This document shows positions 48,001-59,981 of a stretch of DNA of 64,000 nt, one piece after another. The stretch is from Corylus avellana. Its lineage: Eukaryota; Streptophyta; Magnoliopsida; Fagales; Betulaceae. The notes under the pieces were generated by a model that was given only the letters and a program-made list of their open reading frames with translations, was not told where the DNA came from and searched no databases. How positions within the stretch are numbered: the stretch's first letter is position 1; every line of letters begins with the position of its first letter. The DNA lies in NCBI RefSeq assembly GCF_901000735.1, contig NC_081551.1, positions 9,194,101 to 9,258,100 on the forward strand. Direction: 5' to 3'. The position numbers and the translations under genes are program-made.

Positions 48001-50914
48001 CAAATAGCATTTACTTGTTATATCCATATACTTAAACATAGATGGAATTTTTTCTTGGATTCACGTGAAATAGTTGATGACTTGATTGGTTGTATGCTTA
48101 TTATTTTGACCATTTCACCTTTGCACCCATAGATCTATATATGTTGATGGCGCTTGAATCTATTGTTTCTTGCATACATGCATCTTGACATGAAACAATG
48201 TGTACACATGGATAAGGCTGATAGTAGAATGGGAAATATATCATTTATGGTATCTGATATCTGCTTTGAGACTTTTTATTTTCTGCATGTTAGCAGGCCA
48301 TAGTTGGCAATATGTAATTCATTCATCTAAACTAATAAAGCCCTAATCCTTTCTTCTTGAGGATGCTGCAAAATCCCGTGTCCAAAATTGTTCCTATCCA
48401 TTGTGATTTTATTTATTCTTGTTAAATCATAAGCTAATATGCCTTTTTTGGTTGAATCATTCTTTTTCTTCTAACCCGTCCTGAAGTCTTTCTGGCTTCT
48501 TTGTAGCAATTTAAATCACTTGTAACTTTTGGTGTCGCTTGGAACTGAGCTGATTTGTGGAAATGTTGGATAGATTTTGAGTAATATTATGTCAAATTTA
48601 ACCATGGTGATGTCACAGATATCTGGTTATTAGGCATTGTGAACTAATGAAGTCCATTTAGAAGACTTCTGGAATCAAACAAAAATCAGTGGCCTCTTTT
48701 GACCTCTTTTTCTCTGCGTCTTTTTCGGAGGTGCTAATAAATCTGCCAAAAAGAAAGTGATAGACTGAAATTTTGATGCTTAGTATTTCACTATCTATTG
48801 GCTGATTTATTAATTTTATCATTGATTCACCGAGTGCTTTTTATGTTTTTTTAATCTGCTTATGAGCGAACCATGATGAAATAGCTTGTGCTTGTGACAT
48901 TGCATAATAGATTTGTAAGAGGAGACCAATATGCTATAGCACTAGCATTGCTAGATGAAGGGAAAGTGGTTTTGGGCGTCCTGGCTTGTCCAAATCTTCC
49001 TTTAGCATCCATTGGTGGTGATAGTCGACATTCTTCAGATGATGAAGTTGGTTGCCTTTTCTTTGCCAAAGTTGGTGCAGGAACATACATGCAGTCACTG
49101 GATGGTTCTTCACCAATAAAGGTTTACACTTATAGGAAGTTATATAAGTGCATACCTTATTTCTATTGGTATTTGGCGCATAAAATCATTTGTCTCTCTA
49201 TTGCCCTTCAGGTGCATGTCAGTACTACCGAAAATCCAGAGGAAGCATCATTCTTTGAATCCTTTGAAGCAGCACACTCCTCGCATGACTTATCTAGCTC
49301 CATTGCAAATGTACTGTGTTCTCTCTTGCCCTATATCAATTATTTTATCACTGTTATTCCTTTAAATTTCTTGTTATAAATATTATTCATGAACAGAAAC
49401 TAGGGGTCAAAGCACCGCCAGTTAGAATCGACAGCCAGGCTAAGTATGGGGCACTGTCCAGAGGAGATGGAGCCATATATCTGCGATTCCCTCATAAAGG
49501 ATACCGTGAAAAAATATGGGATCATGCTGCTGGGTGCATTGTCGTTACTGGTAATGGAACTATTTTTCCACCATTCTTCTTCTTCTTCTTCTTCTTCTTT
49601 CAACCAAAAGTTTGCTGGAGATGGTGACAGCGCCTGTGTGTTTGTTATTTTTTGTGGACTGGGTACTGGTCTCTCTCTCTTTTTTTTTTTGTTTTTTTTT
49701 TCCTGGATAGCATGCCTTACTGGAATGGGGATGGTGGGGTTAACTGATGTCAGGGTGCATTCGATATTGTCATGGTGGATTCCAGATAATATAGTACTTT
49801 TTACCACCCTCTTCTGACCACCCATTACAATACATATTTATTATTATCTGATAATCTAAGGCTTTAAACAATAAGGCATTCGGCTAGGGATGACTACATA
49901 AACAAACTAGGCATAAAGAGGGTCCTTATGCAAAGCTAGTGAAACAAACTAGGCATATGGAGGGTCCTTATGCAAAGCTAGTGAGACATGGAGATATCGG
50001 TTATATGGATTGATATCATTTACTGTTTTTTTTTTTGTTGCCTACCGGAGCTTTACTCTTATCTCGTTTTTTTTTTTTTTTTTTGGAAAAAAAAGAAGAA
50101 TCTCACATTACTACCAAGATAGAAAAAATGCTATTCAGTCTATAATAGGAGTTCCATTTCTCCTTTGGAAGGGTGAAATTTCAGTCAATGAGTGGTTGGG
50201 TACTTTAATGATTTTGTCTCCCGGCTTTCATAGATAAGCTATGTATGCTACAAGTGCTAGGTTGAAGGAGGATCATTTATATGTTTTTGATACAAACCTT
50301 GGGTAGAACTCACCCCTTGAGAACCGGCTTGCAAGGGAAGGGTGCTCAAGAGTTTATATACACATGGTCAAGGTTAGACTTAATCCATGTGGGACACTAG
50401 GATTGTAACAGTTTCCGGATGTAAAATCGTAACACAAATATGGGTATACGAGGGCAAATCCTATTAGTTTCAAAGCATGTTTAGGTTCTACAACGAAACT
50501 TAGTTTTGCTTTTGTACATGTTCAGTGAACATACCCGGACGATTTATGGATTACTTGCAAGAACCAAAGTGCATGAATGAGCTTTCAAATTACTGCCCTT
50601 TTTAAGGGATATTTCCCAAAATCTATCATTTTCCAGGTCAATGAGACATTATAAGATGAGAGTCTCCTTGTTTGTGGTGGTGATTTTAGTTAATTAAAAT
50701 TGCACATCTAACACCCATTTTTATGACATTTCTTTAATGAACTTTTGCAGAAGCTGGAGGTGTGGCGACAGATGCTGCAGGGAACCCTTTGGACTTTTCT
50801 AAAGGGAGATACCTTGATCTTGACACTGGCATAATTGTTACCAATCAGAAATTGATGCCTTCACTCTTGAAGGCAGTTAGAGAGTCCCTGGACGAGGCAA
50901 CTTCATCTTTGTGA
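45096..50914 (+). CDS. SAL1: SAL1-type 3'(2'),5'-bisphosphate nucleotidase / inositol phosphatase
   Basis: Hydrolyses 3'-phosphoadenosine 5'-phosphate (PAP) to AMP, and inositol phosphates in vitro; in Arabidopsis it controls PAP stress signalling. Eight exons: 45096-45308, 46025-46100, 47563-47636, 47741-47946, 48911-49121, 49212-49310, 49397-49550 and 50751-50914, giving 398 residues. The first 48 residues look like an organelle transit peptide. The next Met (49, MSYDTELAAA) matches the start of the Arabidopsis cytosol-numbered form. Metal-site motifs of the Li-sensitive FIG/IMPase family are present: AEE (119-121), LDPIDGTKG (182-190) and WDHAAG (334-339). Intron 1 would use a GC donor (CAG|GCATCT); the other introns are GT-AG. 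Introns hold a LINE tail, short duplications and a TRIM-like solo LTR, but exons are intact. Confidence 0.92.
46868..46990 (-). mobile_element. 5'-truncated LINE tail with 10-bp target duplication in SAL1 intron 2
   Basis: A 103-bp insertion (46878-46980) lies between two copies of ATGACTTTAC (46868-46877 and 46981-46990). On the minus strand it reads CTTGTATACTTCCTGTATAC ... TTACTTATCAAAAAA, the usual 3' tail of plant L1-type LINEs ending in A residues. Truncation at the 5' side and the direct repeats fit target-primed reverse transcription. Confidence 0.75.
47105..47212. repeat. 34-bp direct duplication in SAL1 intron 2
   Basis: The segment beginning GATATAACTGAGCCAG and ending TCTTCTAGTGGATC occurs at 47105-47138 and 47179-47212 with a single mismatch (GTTGG against GTAGG), separated by 40 bp. 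Confidence 0.8.
49900..49983. repeat. 42-bp tandem duplication in SAL1 intron 7
   Basis: Two adjacent copies (49900-49941 and 49942-49983) begin AAACAAACTAGGCAT and end GCAAAGCTAGTG. They differ at two or three positions (AAAGAG against ATGGAG). Confidence 0.85.
50288..50410 (-). mobile_element. candidate TRIM-type solo LTR in SAL1 intron 7
   Basis: A 123-bp block begins TGATACAAACC and ends GATTGTAACA, so it is TG...CA bounded. On the minus strand it starts TGTTACAATCC and has a TATATAAACTC box. It carries the CCCACATGGATTAAGTC wording common in plant terminal-repeat retrotransposons in miniature. The flanks are GTTTT and GTTTC (50283-50287 and 50411-50415), a 4/5 match. Confidence 0.5.
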
Positions 50915-51435
50915 TTCCTTTTGTCACATGATTCACCTATCTTCTCTGAGTTTGTTTTAAGTGTATTTTTGTGATTTTATGTGATCAAGTATTTGGTCAG
51001 ATCCTAAGTGAACTCGAGAAATTCTTAGACAGGAATCTAAAAGTTCCATGGCTTATAACGTTGTAAAACTTCTAAAATAAATAGTGATCCCAATTATCCT
51101 TTCTGAGCTGATTAATTAAGAAATAATCACCCTATATTTTCTTCTACTGGAAACGTGTTCACTTGCAAGGAAAAGGACATAAAGAGTCTCTGGAGATTTC
51201 CCTTCCAAATTGTTAGAATAAGGTCTAAACGTCTTAGAGCTGTTTGTGATTGTAGTGGTAGGCAAACCCAGTTCAACAATTCCCACACTTACGGTATCTT
51301 GAAGCTCAAATCTCTACATATGAATGGAAGAGTAATATCGTTAAATAAAATCCGACTAATTAGGGTCAATAAAAGATCCAGTAAAGTAATAAGCTAGATA
51401 TAGGATTCTCATCACAACTAATATTATAAATCATC

Positions 51436-51553
51436 TTAGAGTCCTTTTAAATGTGATATAACTTTTAAAATTATCGTTGAATTTGAGATGAATATTATTA
51501 AATTTTGATCTATTGGTGATTTTAAAAGTCATATTACATTTAAGAGGACTCTA
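51436..51553. mobile_element. small palindromic MITE, copy 2
   Basis: Arms AGAGTCCTTTTAAATGTGAT (from 51439) and its counterpart TCATATTACATTTAAGAGGACTCT (ending about 51552) are inverted around an AT centre. The inner arms ACTTTTAAAATTATCG and GGTGATTTTAAAAGT are shared with 16790-16925. Confidence 0.65.
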
Positions 51554-51624
51554 GAGGAGAACTTATGCCATTACTCGAACACATTATATTGCTATTAATT
51601 GGCAAGCAACTTTCTTCTAATTTT

Positions 51625-52747
51625 AAAGACCCTCTTGCCTAACTAAACCTTGCGTGTTAGTAAGGACTGAAACCTCAAGGCTTCTTGTTTACGTCAAATG
51701 GTTGTTGTACATAGATGCTCCTTTCTCTCTTTTGATTTCAGCCAGAGTCGACCAAGCTTTAGGAGGAGAGTAAACCTTTTGGTTTACCTCCTCCTCCTAC
51801 CCCCTTTTACATATTTTGGCTTCCTTTCTCGCTGAGTTTCTCTTTTTCATGAGAGAGCTCTTTTATATCTAGAGTTTCTTTAGATCTATCTATCGTCTTC
51901 GATGATTTATCCCCGACCCTCATAAAATAGCAGCCGCTATATTCATCACTTCCTATCCGCATCATCCTTCTCGTGAATCGTCTCCTCCATTGCTTTGCCG
52001 GCCAGAACTGTGTAGTCTCGAAGATCGACTTTTTCAAAGCCAGATCTTCTTCCCTACGCAGCTCTCCGCATCCCCTCCTGACCACCATGCCGATTCATGT
52101 GCCGATGCATGGACCACACGCTCCCGCCAGTGAATCTAATGCGCCGGCATGTGGGTCCCATGAGTCGAGTAGTTTCTTCCCGATGCCTTCCTCCACTGCA
52201 ACCGCTAATTTTTGAGTTTTTCTTTTTATTTTTTGTATTTTTTTTGTAGTGTTTTGTTGTTTTGCTACTTACTGTTTAATCCAATTTGGTTCAGCTTCAA
52301 ACTCTGTCTGTGAAGTGGATCTTTTTTTCTTCTTTCTAGTCTCCTTTCAGTTCTTTGAGGTGCTAGTGGTTTGTTTAGATGGAGCTTTTAAAAATAACCC
52401 TAACTGATTGGGCATAAGACTCACTGTTTGTAAATGAAACCTTTTTTCTATTGTCCCTTTTCATCTAAATCTCCACACCTTCTTTGAAAGCTTGTTTGGA
52501 TGTTTGATAGAAGTATTCGTACTCCAAATGGTAATACCCATCATAGTATGCTATGACTTTCATCGACTGCATTCAGAGTTGACCTCCACTTTCTCCTTCA
52601 TTAAGGTGCTAGTGGTCCGTCTTGATTGGGTTTATTTGTTTAAGCTTGTTGTAGTTTCATGTCTGAGCTGTCAAAGCTTGTTTTGTAACTTCCTTTGATT
52701 TAATGAATGCCAGATTGTTACAAAAAAAAAAAAAGACCCTCTTGCCT
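51625..52747 (+). mobile_element. 1.1-kb retroposed insertion with 16-bp target duplication and poly(A)
   Basis: AAAGACCCTCTTGCCT occurs at 51625-51640 and again at 52732-52747. The 1091 bp between end in an A tract directly before the second copy, as in LINE-mediated insertion. The interior is C/T-rich with a GC-richer block (51960-52200). It has no reverse-transcriptase or recognisable protein homology and ends TTTAATGAATGCCAGATTGTTAC(A)n. It could be a truncated LINE 3' region, a long non-autonomous retroposon or a processed copy of an unknown transcript. A possible short ORF at 51973-52215 is unsupported. Confidence 0.75.
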
Positions 52748-52936
52748 TTACCCTTGTCCTGTCAGTCGGAATCACCATCAAATATTGGACATGAAATATG
52801 GAATCAACAGACCAGTATTTACGCTTGGCAACTGCAGGCTTCGGATCTGCTTTCAATTACAATGGCTGTAATGACAGATAATACAAGCTCACATATTCAC
52901 CTTTTATTAAAAGTATAAATACGTAGATGTCCAAGT

Positions 52937-55900
52937 CTAGGCAGGAACATCTGATGGGTAATCCTGTGGGTGTCTCCTGATCGTCTCTTTCAGCAATTTC
53001 TCCTGCTCGTGGAGATTGGATGGAGTTAAATCATATACATCTGTGAACATGTCCGCCACTGGGGGTTTCTCAACTTTCTCTGCAACCTGAATTGCATGTA
53101 GTAGCTGTTCCAAAAGCACCATCAGTCTAAAATTTGCAAAATGTATTATGAAGCAAACGACAATATAGGACACAACTTTATCTTGAAGTTGCTTTGGAAG
53201 ATATGTAAGTTTTACCTTCTCTCTCATGCTGCTTCTAAAGCTTGACTCAGCCTCACTGCTCCACCAACCATTGCTTTCAATCCATTTTCTAAATCTAGTT
53301 ACAGGGTCTCTAGCCAATTTCCACCATTCAATCTCATCGGCTGGCCGATACTTGGTGGAATCATCCGATGTGGAGTGGTGTCCTACTCTGTATGTTAATG
53401 CCTGTAACGAAAAAGACCAAATCAAAAATCTAAAGTTGAAGTGTCTGAGATTCAAAACCACTCCTTACTTTACCTCAATTAAGATTGGTCTGTGTTCACT
53501 TATTGCCATTTCACGTGCAGCTTCAACTGCACTATAAATGGCAAGTGCATCATTACCATCTACGCGGATGCTTCGGACTCCATAAGCTCGGCCTCTGACA
53601 ACTACACCATCACCTGCCAATAAATAGAAGAGAAAAGTTTGTCAAGATACCAAGAGACTCTCCATAATAAGAATCATCATCAATGTAGAAGAATTCACAG
53701 GAAAAAGAGAATACTTCGAAACTGGTCTGAAGTAGGGGTACTAATAGCCCATCCATTGTTCCGACAGATGAATATAACCGGGGCCTCCATAACCGCAGCA
53801 AAATTTAACGCAGCATGGAAATCTCCCTAACATTACTTGACGTATTAGAAAATAAACAACCAAAAGCATCCTCTTGACTGAAAGAGGTCTCTTGGACTGG
53901 TAACGAAAGTGAATCATTTTATTATGTCTTGCCATTGGAAGCTTTTGTCTGTTTTGTAACTCTACAACCGACTCCTTGCAAAAATGGTTTGAACAGAGAA
54001 AAAGGGTTTCTTAGTTAACAGTGATTAGATATTTACCTCACTTGTGCCACCATCACCAAAATACGTGACTGCACATGCTCTTTTTCTATCCATCTTCAAA
54101 GAATATGCAGCACCAACAGCATGGGGAATTTGTGTACTGGGAAAAAAGTAGGAAAGATTTAAGGCATGATTTTTGCACTGAAAGCTGCACAAGACAACTC
54201 CTTTCATAGACAAGATTCATATCTTACGCAATTGTCGATGATACGGTAAAGTAATTGTGCTTATTAGATCCGTAATGGATGGGCATCTGCCTGCCTTTTC
54301 CATAATCAGCTTTGTTTCCGAAACACTGGTTTGCAAATTCTTGTAGGGTGAAGCCACGCCATAGTAGCACTCCTGGTTCTCTGTACTGCATGGCATATCA
54401 TTAAAAGTTTCTTCTCACATCATTTTCAACATGGCAATATGTCAAACTAGAAACAAGATGATAAATCAAAAGGATGGAGATGGTGATGAATATGTTTGTG
54501 CATACTACTTCAAAAAATTGTAAGGGAAGTACATGTCTGCGAGTATGTGCTTGTAACCTGAGGGAAGACACAGTCATCAATGGTCAGCGCTGCTGCAGTT
54601 GCAATGTTGATGGCCTCTTCTCCAATTGTAGTCAGATAAAATGAAATTCTTCCTTGCCTTTGTGCTTCATAAAAGAGTGTGTCCATAGTTTGAAGCATAA
54701 TCATGCCAGTGTACATCTTTACAGCAAGTTCCTCACCGACCTAATTAAGTTGGTAGCTCATAAGTCATAAGGATCTCTTCTATTGGATATAGATGATCAG
54801 GAAAAAAAAAAAAAAAATCTTCTGGGAAATGTGGGGAGGGGAGGGAATCCAGATAAAAAATACCTGTATAACATTGCTGCCAATAATCAGCTGTCCTTCA
54901 TCATCAAGGACACGGTAGCAGCGTGTCCGTTCCTCTGGGGATTCAGATATGAACCTCATTTCAGGAGTGAAACTAACCTTTCCTCCTGGAAAATCCAAGA
55001 TCTGTAATTGAACATAGCTTCAGTGAGTAGAAATAAAAGCAGGCTTGCATAATAGTATGATTTGAAATCCTGTTTAAACATTCAAGGGTTTGTTTGGAAG
55101 CAAACTTGAACATATAACCTGCAGGCTGTAAAAGGTATTGTTGGTCCTGCCTTTCTATTAGAAAAAAAAGAAGATATTATTACAGAAGATGCCTAGTGAT
55201 ATTATAATCAGTTAATCACCCAGAAAAGTTAGACAAGCTGAGTCTCTTTCACGATCCTTATTAAGAGTTCAGGTAGAAGTCATTTTCCCTCCATTCGCTT
55301 CCCAAAACCCTCAAAAATCAAAATTACTGTGCATATAAGAAAATGATTTGAATTTACACACATCCTGGGACACTTTTGTCTTGGAAGCAAGATTTTTTCT
55401 CCTGAAACGCATTTGAAGGATTCAACATGATGATCTTCCTGGTACACATGATCATCAATCACAATGAACCAGAAGGAGGGTCCATTTTGCCATAATGATT
55501 GAAAAGAATTGAAATACGAACACTCCTAAACAAGTCAATTTTTAGATACTGAATAAATATACTCTTCTAAATTTGTAATTCTTGCTCTTAGTTTTCTTGG
55601 ACTCCATTTAGCAACAAAAACTGTTTTATTACCTCTCTTTTAGATACGGAATGCACAAGTCCATTAAAAATGTAATGTGTACACCAAATTAAACTACACA
55701 TGACAGTGTATAAGAGCAAAGTTTATAATGCATCTGATTACATTTCAATATAATACTATAAATTTTAAAATAAATTTACTTGAGAATGTCTATAACATAG
55801 CCCATCAAATGCATGTATATCTCACATAGAAGCTAAAACACCAAGCAAATTAATGGGGGCAGCACGATGCAGGTGTATGAGTTCAATTTACAATTTAACA

Positions 55901-56481
55901 TTTTTCCAGCCAACAATCTTTTAGGCCATCAAAAGCCCTACTAAACTTTTAGAATCCAAAAAAGTGAATTTTCTTCTTTCACTCATGATAAAGTCAAAAT
56001 CACAGCAGGAAAGTATCAATTAAGTTATTTATTTATTTTTTTAATAATATATATATATCACTTCCAATTTATGGTTCCTAGTAGCTCCATGAGGCATGAA
56101 ACACATAACAGTTTATCACATGTATGAAAAAAAAAAAAAAACCACTAGAACAACACAATAAAAAAAGTTCCAAATTTGTTTTCCTAAAATACCAGATTGA
56201 TTGTGGGCTTTCCAATATACCTTGTTGTCATCAGCATCATTGAGAGAATTCAAATGTTTGTCGGCTTTTGTCGATTTGAAACGTTGAGAAGAGAAAAGGG
56301 TTGCTTTGATACTCAAATCTGCGTCTGGGTTTCTTAGAGTTCGAGCAATTGGTGCTGCAACTGAAAGTTCTTGATGATGGAATAAAGTAGAAGGGCTCAG
56401 CAGGTTGATCACACCCAGCAAACCCATCTTGGATTTTAGATGGTTAATAACTTTAGATGATTTTCTCATGAAGACAGCCAT
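52937..56481 (-). CDS. BCKDHA: branched-chain 2-oxoacid dehydrogenase E1 alpha subunit, mitochondrial
   Basis: E1-alpha of the mitochondrial branched-chain ketoacid dehydrogenase complex, which with E1-beta decarboxylates ketoacids from Leu, Ile and Val using thiamine diphosphate. Nine exons on the minus strand: 56221-56481, 54864-55001, 54558-54740, 54228-54385, 54037-54136, 53715-53826, 53474-53613, 53216-53401 and 52937-53104. Phases join cleanly to 481 residues, the family's usual length with a presequence. Residues 1-80 are basic and Ser/Arg-rich, a mitochondrial presequence. Visible motifs are YREPG (195-199), the thiamine diphosphate motif GDGGTSEGDF...NNG (274-305) and the regulatory loop [12 protein letters not shown] (368-379), whose serines are phosphorylated in animal E1-alpha. 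All introns are GT-AG. The gene is transcribed towards SAL1 and looks intact. Confidence 0.93.
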
Positions 56482-58490
56482 GAGAGGATAATTCCAAGTA
56501 CACGAATCTGAAGTGAAAATGTATAGAGAGAGAGAGAGCCTTATTTGCTAGTTAATGGCTTAATGCAATCTAACACCATCAGATCTTTATATCCTGTTAA
56601 AAAAGGACGGTCCAGATTCAATAAAGCATTTTTACAAAAACAACCAAATCAATCTCTTTCTCTTTCTGTAAAAAGAACTACAACTCTCAATGCCAACACC
56701 ACCTTCATCCACATTGCATTATTTGTAGCGAATTTCTGATGAATTCAAAGCTGATGCCAAGTTCAGCCAGCAATCAAAAAATGAGATGGGTCTTCAAAGA
56801 TTTCATCTTGGCTGTAAACAAAGTCATTTTCTGTTCAACCCAGAAACGATCGGAAAAAGAAATTTTCTTTCTAACTCATAAACCCCGCAGGTACTTTGGT
56901 TTCATCATCTTCACTTTCCGGCGAAGAAAAAACAGAAGGTGATCACTCTGGTTTAGCAACTGAAACTAAAGCTACCCAATTTATTATGTGCGAAAGGAAC
57001 CCGAGAAATAAATTTACAGAGAGAGAGAGAGAGACAGACAATGATTCGGTCGTTTTTTTAAAAATATTTTATTGAATTTCGACCGAACCTGTTGTATTCC
57101 GAAGGGTTCTGTTTGTTTTTTCAGATAACCTTAAGCCAGATACGTTTTGAGGAAGAGTCCCTTACGTTAAAATAATGACTTTTGGGGAAGGGTTGTGGGG
57201 ATAAGAATAAGTTATTTCTTTTATTTTGTTTTTAATTAGTTAGTACTAAGACAAATGATAATTATACCTGTCTCAGGTTATTGCCATGTAAGAATTACGT
57301 GTAAGCAATTGCAATTTTGTAAGAGCACCTTAAAAGAGAATAGACAAATCCTTCATAAATTTGATTATTATTAGCCCTTTTTTTTCTCCAACAGGATAGT
57401 TATTGTATAGTTTTTCTTTCTAATATGAACAGTAAATAAGCTGATTAGCTTATTAACTATTCACATTATAAACTTTGTTTATTATTATTTTTCTTTCCCT
57501 TTTTTCCTTTTACTCTCTCTCTCATCCCCTATCTTTTACACTTTTTCTCAGATAAAATAATATTTAAAGAAAATAGATAGTAGAATAGAGAATTTGTTAG
57601 AGTGTGTATGAAAAAATGAGTAGCTAAAGTAAAAAATGATATTTTTTTAATAAATATTTTGCTTACTTCTCCTAAAGATGCTCTTATAAAATGATTCTAT
57701 GATTTGAGATTAAAAATGGATTATAATAATCCAATAAATAGTTGCAATATTATAGAAAGCAGTTTATTTTATTAAGTAAAAGAAGAAGAAGAAGAAGAAG
57801 ATGCTGTTTAGAAAAAAAAAAAAAAAAGAGGAAGAAAATACTTATATGTAATTGATGCAAAAGTAATTACGAACTTAAATTTATTCAATAAAAAATATTA
57901 AGACTTAGGATTATCAATAGCAATTAAAGGATTAAGACCATCGAAAACCAATTTTTATATATAAAATTTCATTCACTAATACTAAAAAAGAGACATCGAT
58001 TTTGCTGCAGGAGTTCCCAAACTAACACGAAAGCAACATAATTCACAAGGAAAAAAATGAAAAAAAAAAAAAAAAATTATGAGATCAAGTAACTAAAATA
58101 TGGTTAAGAAAACACTCGTCAGAACCACGTCATGGAGTGCTTTAATATTACTTGACTTGGCATTACTTGGTGAAGCTATGTTTTATAAAGAATTCTAAAG
58201 AAACTTCAAATTGATTAGTCATTTTTAATAACGCAGATGTGATTAGTACTTTTCTCTAGGTTATTACAAATATAAATAGAGTCACCTAGTAATATCAGGT
58301 CATGTGATATTGGAACACAACATGACATAGTCTTAACAAGGATGTCAGTAGTTTAAGAGGGAAAATTTGTAACACCTTGATTCCATATTCAAAAGATGAG
58401 AAGTAGCCCACATAGAGTAGTTTATATAGATAATTAATTTATGAGCGTTAAGTCCCACATTGCCTAGTTACAAGGTGAAACTGAGCTTTA
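56482..58490. other. BCKDHA upstream region and intergenic DNA
   Basis: Begins with the BCKDHA promoter/5' leader (a GA-rich run at 56527-56539). It includes (GA)n at about 57021-57035, (AAG)n at 57779-57800 and AT-rich DNA. The segment 58185-58290 resembles 59156-59275, suggesting an old direct repeat. No gene is seen. Confidence 0.5.
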
Positions 58491-58501
58491 TAAGAAATTA
58501 T

Positions 58502-59155
58502 GGGAAATATACTTTATTCTCTTGAAGTTGTACACCTCTGTTATTTTACCTCCCATGTTTAAAAATTTGCAATGTACCCTATGAAGTTTTTGTTTTTTTT
58601 GTTTGTTTTTTTTTTTTGCAATGTAGTCATTCCGTTTGTAAATTCTGTCTTTTTTGACGGTTTGGAGGTCACGTGCGTCTCACATGCCCTTTAAGCACTA
58701 AAATTTCCAAAATTGCCCCTATGATATTTCAAAAATTAGCCAAAATATCACCATATATTTTTTTTTTTCAATTTTTGTTTTTTTTTTTTTTAAAAAAAAC
58801 TATAGACAAAAAAAAAAAAAAAAAAACAACTAGGAAAAAAAAAAAATCAAATGGGGTGGCAGGCAGCCACCCCATGCCCATGGGGAGGCTGCCGGCTACC
58901 CCCATTAGGCCATGGGGGTGGTAGCCACCCCCATTTGGGCCAAGGGGGTGGCCAGCCACCCCCTTGGTCCAAAAGAGAGGCATTGTAGACTTTTCATATG
59001 CTAACGGTCCAAGATAATAGATTCTATTAGCAGAAAGCCAACATTGTCAAAAAAAAAAAAAAAAAAAGTTTGGGGGGGTACATTGTAAATTTTTAAACAT
59101 TGTAGGTAAAATCAGCAGAGATGTACAACTTTGGGGGATAAAGTGTATTTTTCCC
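58502..59155. mobile_element. MULE-type MITE with 11-bp target duplication and GC-hairpin core
   Basis: The inverted ends of about 90 bp start GGGAAATATACTTTATTCTC at the left and, read from the right, GGGAAAAATACACTTTATCC. Both continue through AAGTTGTACA, TTTTACCT and TGTTTAAAAATTT. Flanks are TAAGAAATTAT (58491-58501) and TAAGAAATTCT (59156-59166), so the duplication is 9-11 bp, as for Mutator-like elements. The core (58850-58975) is a run of GGGGTGGC...GCCACCCC hairpins. No transposase is encoded. Confidence 0.85.
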
Positions 59156-59305
59156 TAAGAAATTCTATGAAAGTTTCAAATTGACTAGTTCTTTTAAAAT
59201 TATATCGCAACTATGACTAGTGTTTTTTTTTTTTTTGGATCGTTACAATATGCCTCTTGTAGAAATAGAGCGCTTGGGCATAATATTAGCTAAAACATAG
59301 GGACT

Positions 59306-59465
59306 GTGGAGACGGTTGATATGAACTCTGAGGGGTTTGGATGGGTTAAATATTTACAAATGAAAGTAAGGATGGATATTTCCAAACCATTGCCTAGAGG
59401 GAGGGTGATGAACGTGAAGGATAAGCAGATTTGGGTCTCCTTTTGGAAGAATCAAACATGGGGAT
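59306..59465 (+). pseudogene. LINE ORF1 (DUF4283/zinc-knuckle type) scrap
   Basis: The frame shows GWVKYLQMKVRMDISKPLPRG then KDKQIWVSF. This is the typical wording (Y..V.V..D..KPL.RG......W..F) of plant LINE ORF1 proteins just before their zinc knuckle. The frame degenerates soon after. No reverse transcriptase is nearby. Confidence 0.6.
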
Positions 59466-59981
59466 GGCAGATGCGTTACAACAACACACAAGCCACTACA
59501 TGATGACACAAATCTGAATCCGACATTGATGGAAGGTGATAAGGACTTTAATTTAAAAAGTAAAAAGGAAGAAGGCATAACAGAAAACACGACATTGATG
59601 AAAGGTGACATGAGGCCATTTACACTCATGAGGATGCTCATTCCTATTATGAGTTTGCTGATATGCTTAAATGTGGATTTCTCAATCCTACACCTCTTGA
59701 AGAATAGTTAGACGCTCCTACGCCTCAATAAGGGCCGGCTTGATACATGTTGGGGCCTAAGGCGAGAAATTTAAGTGAGGTATTTTTCTTTAAATTTAAA
59801 TATTAATTAAATAATATTTATTTTAATATTATATTTTTATTTAAAAACAATTATTCTCACTTTTTGAAATGCAAAATCACTTATTAAAGTTTTATATTCA
59901 ATTTTTTTCTAACATCTCCTTTTTTTTTGTTTTTAATCACTGATGAGATATTAAATGATTTTAGGTTCTTGAACAATTAGT

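Noticed and set aside
53226..53537. 103-codon plus-strand ORF over BCKDHA
   Set aside because: It is antisense to exons 7-8, whose splice phases and motifs are clear on the minus strand.
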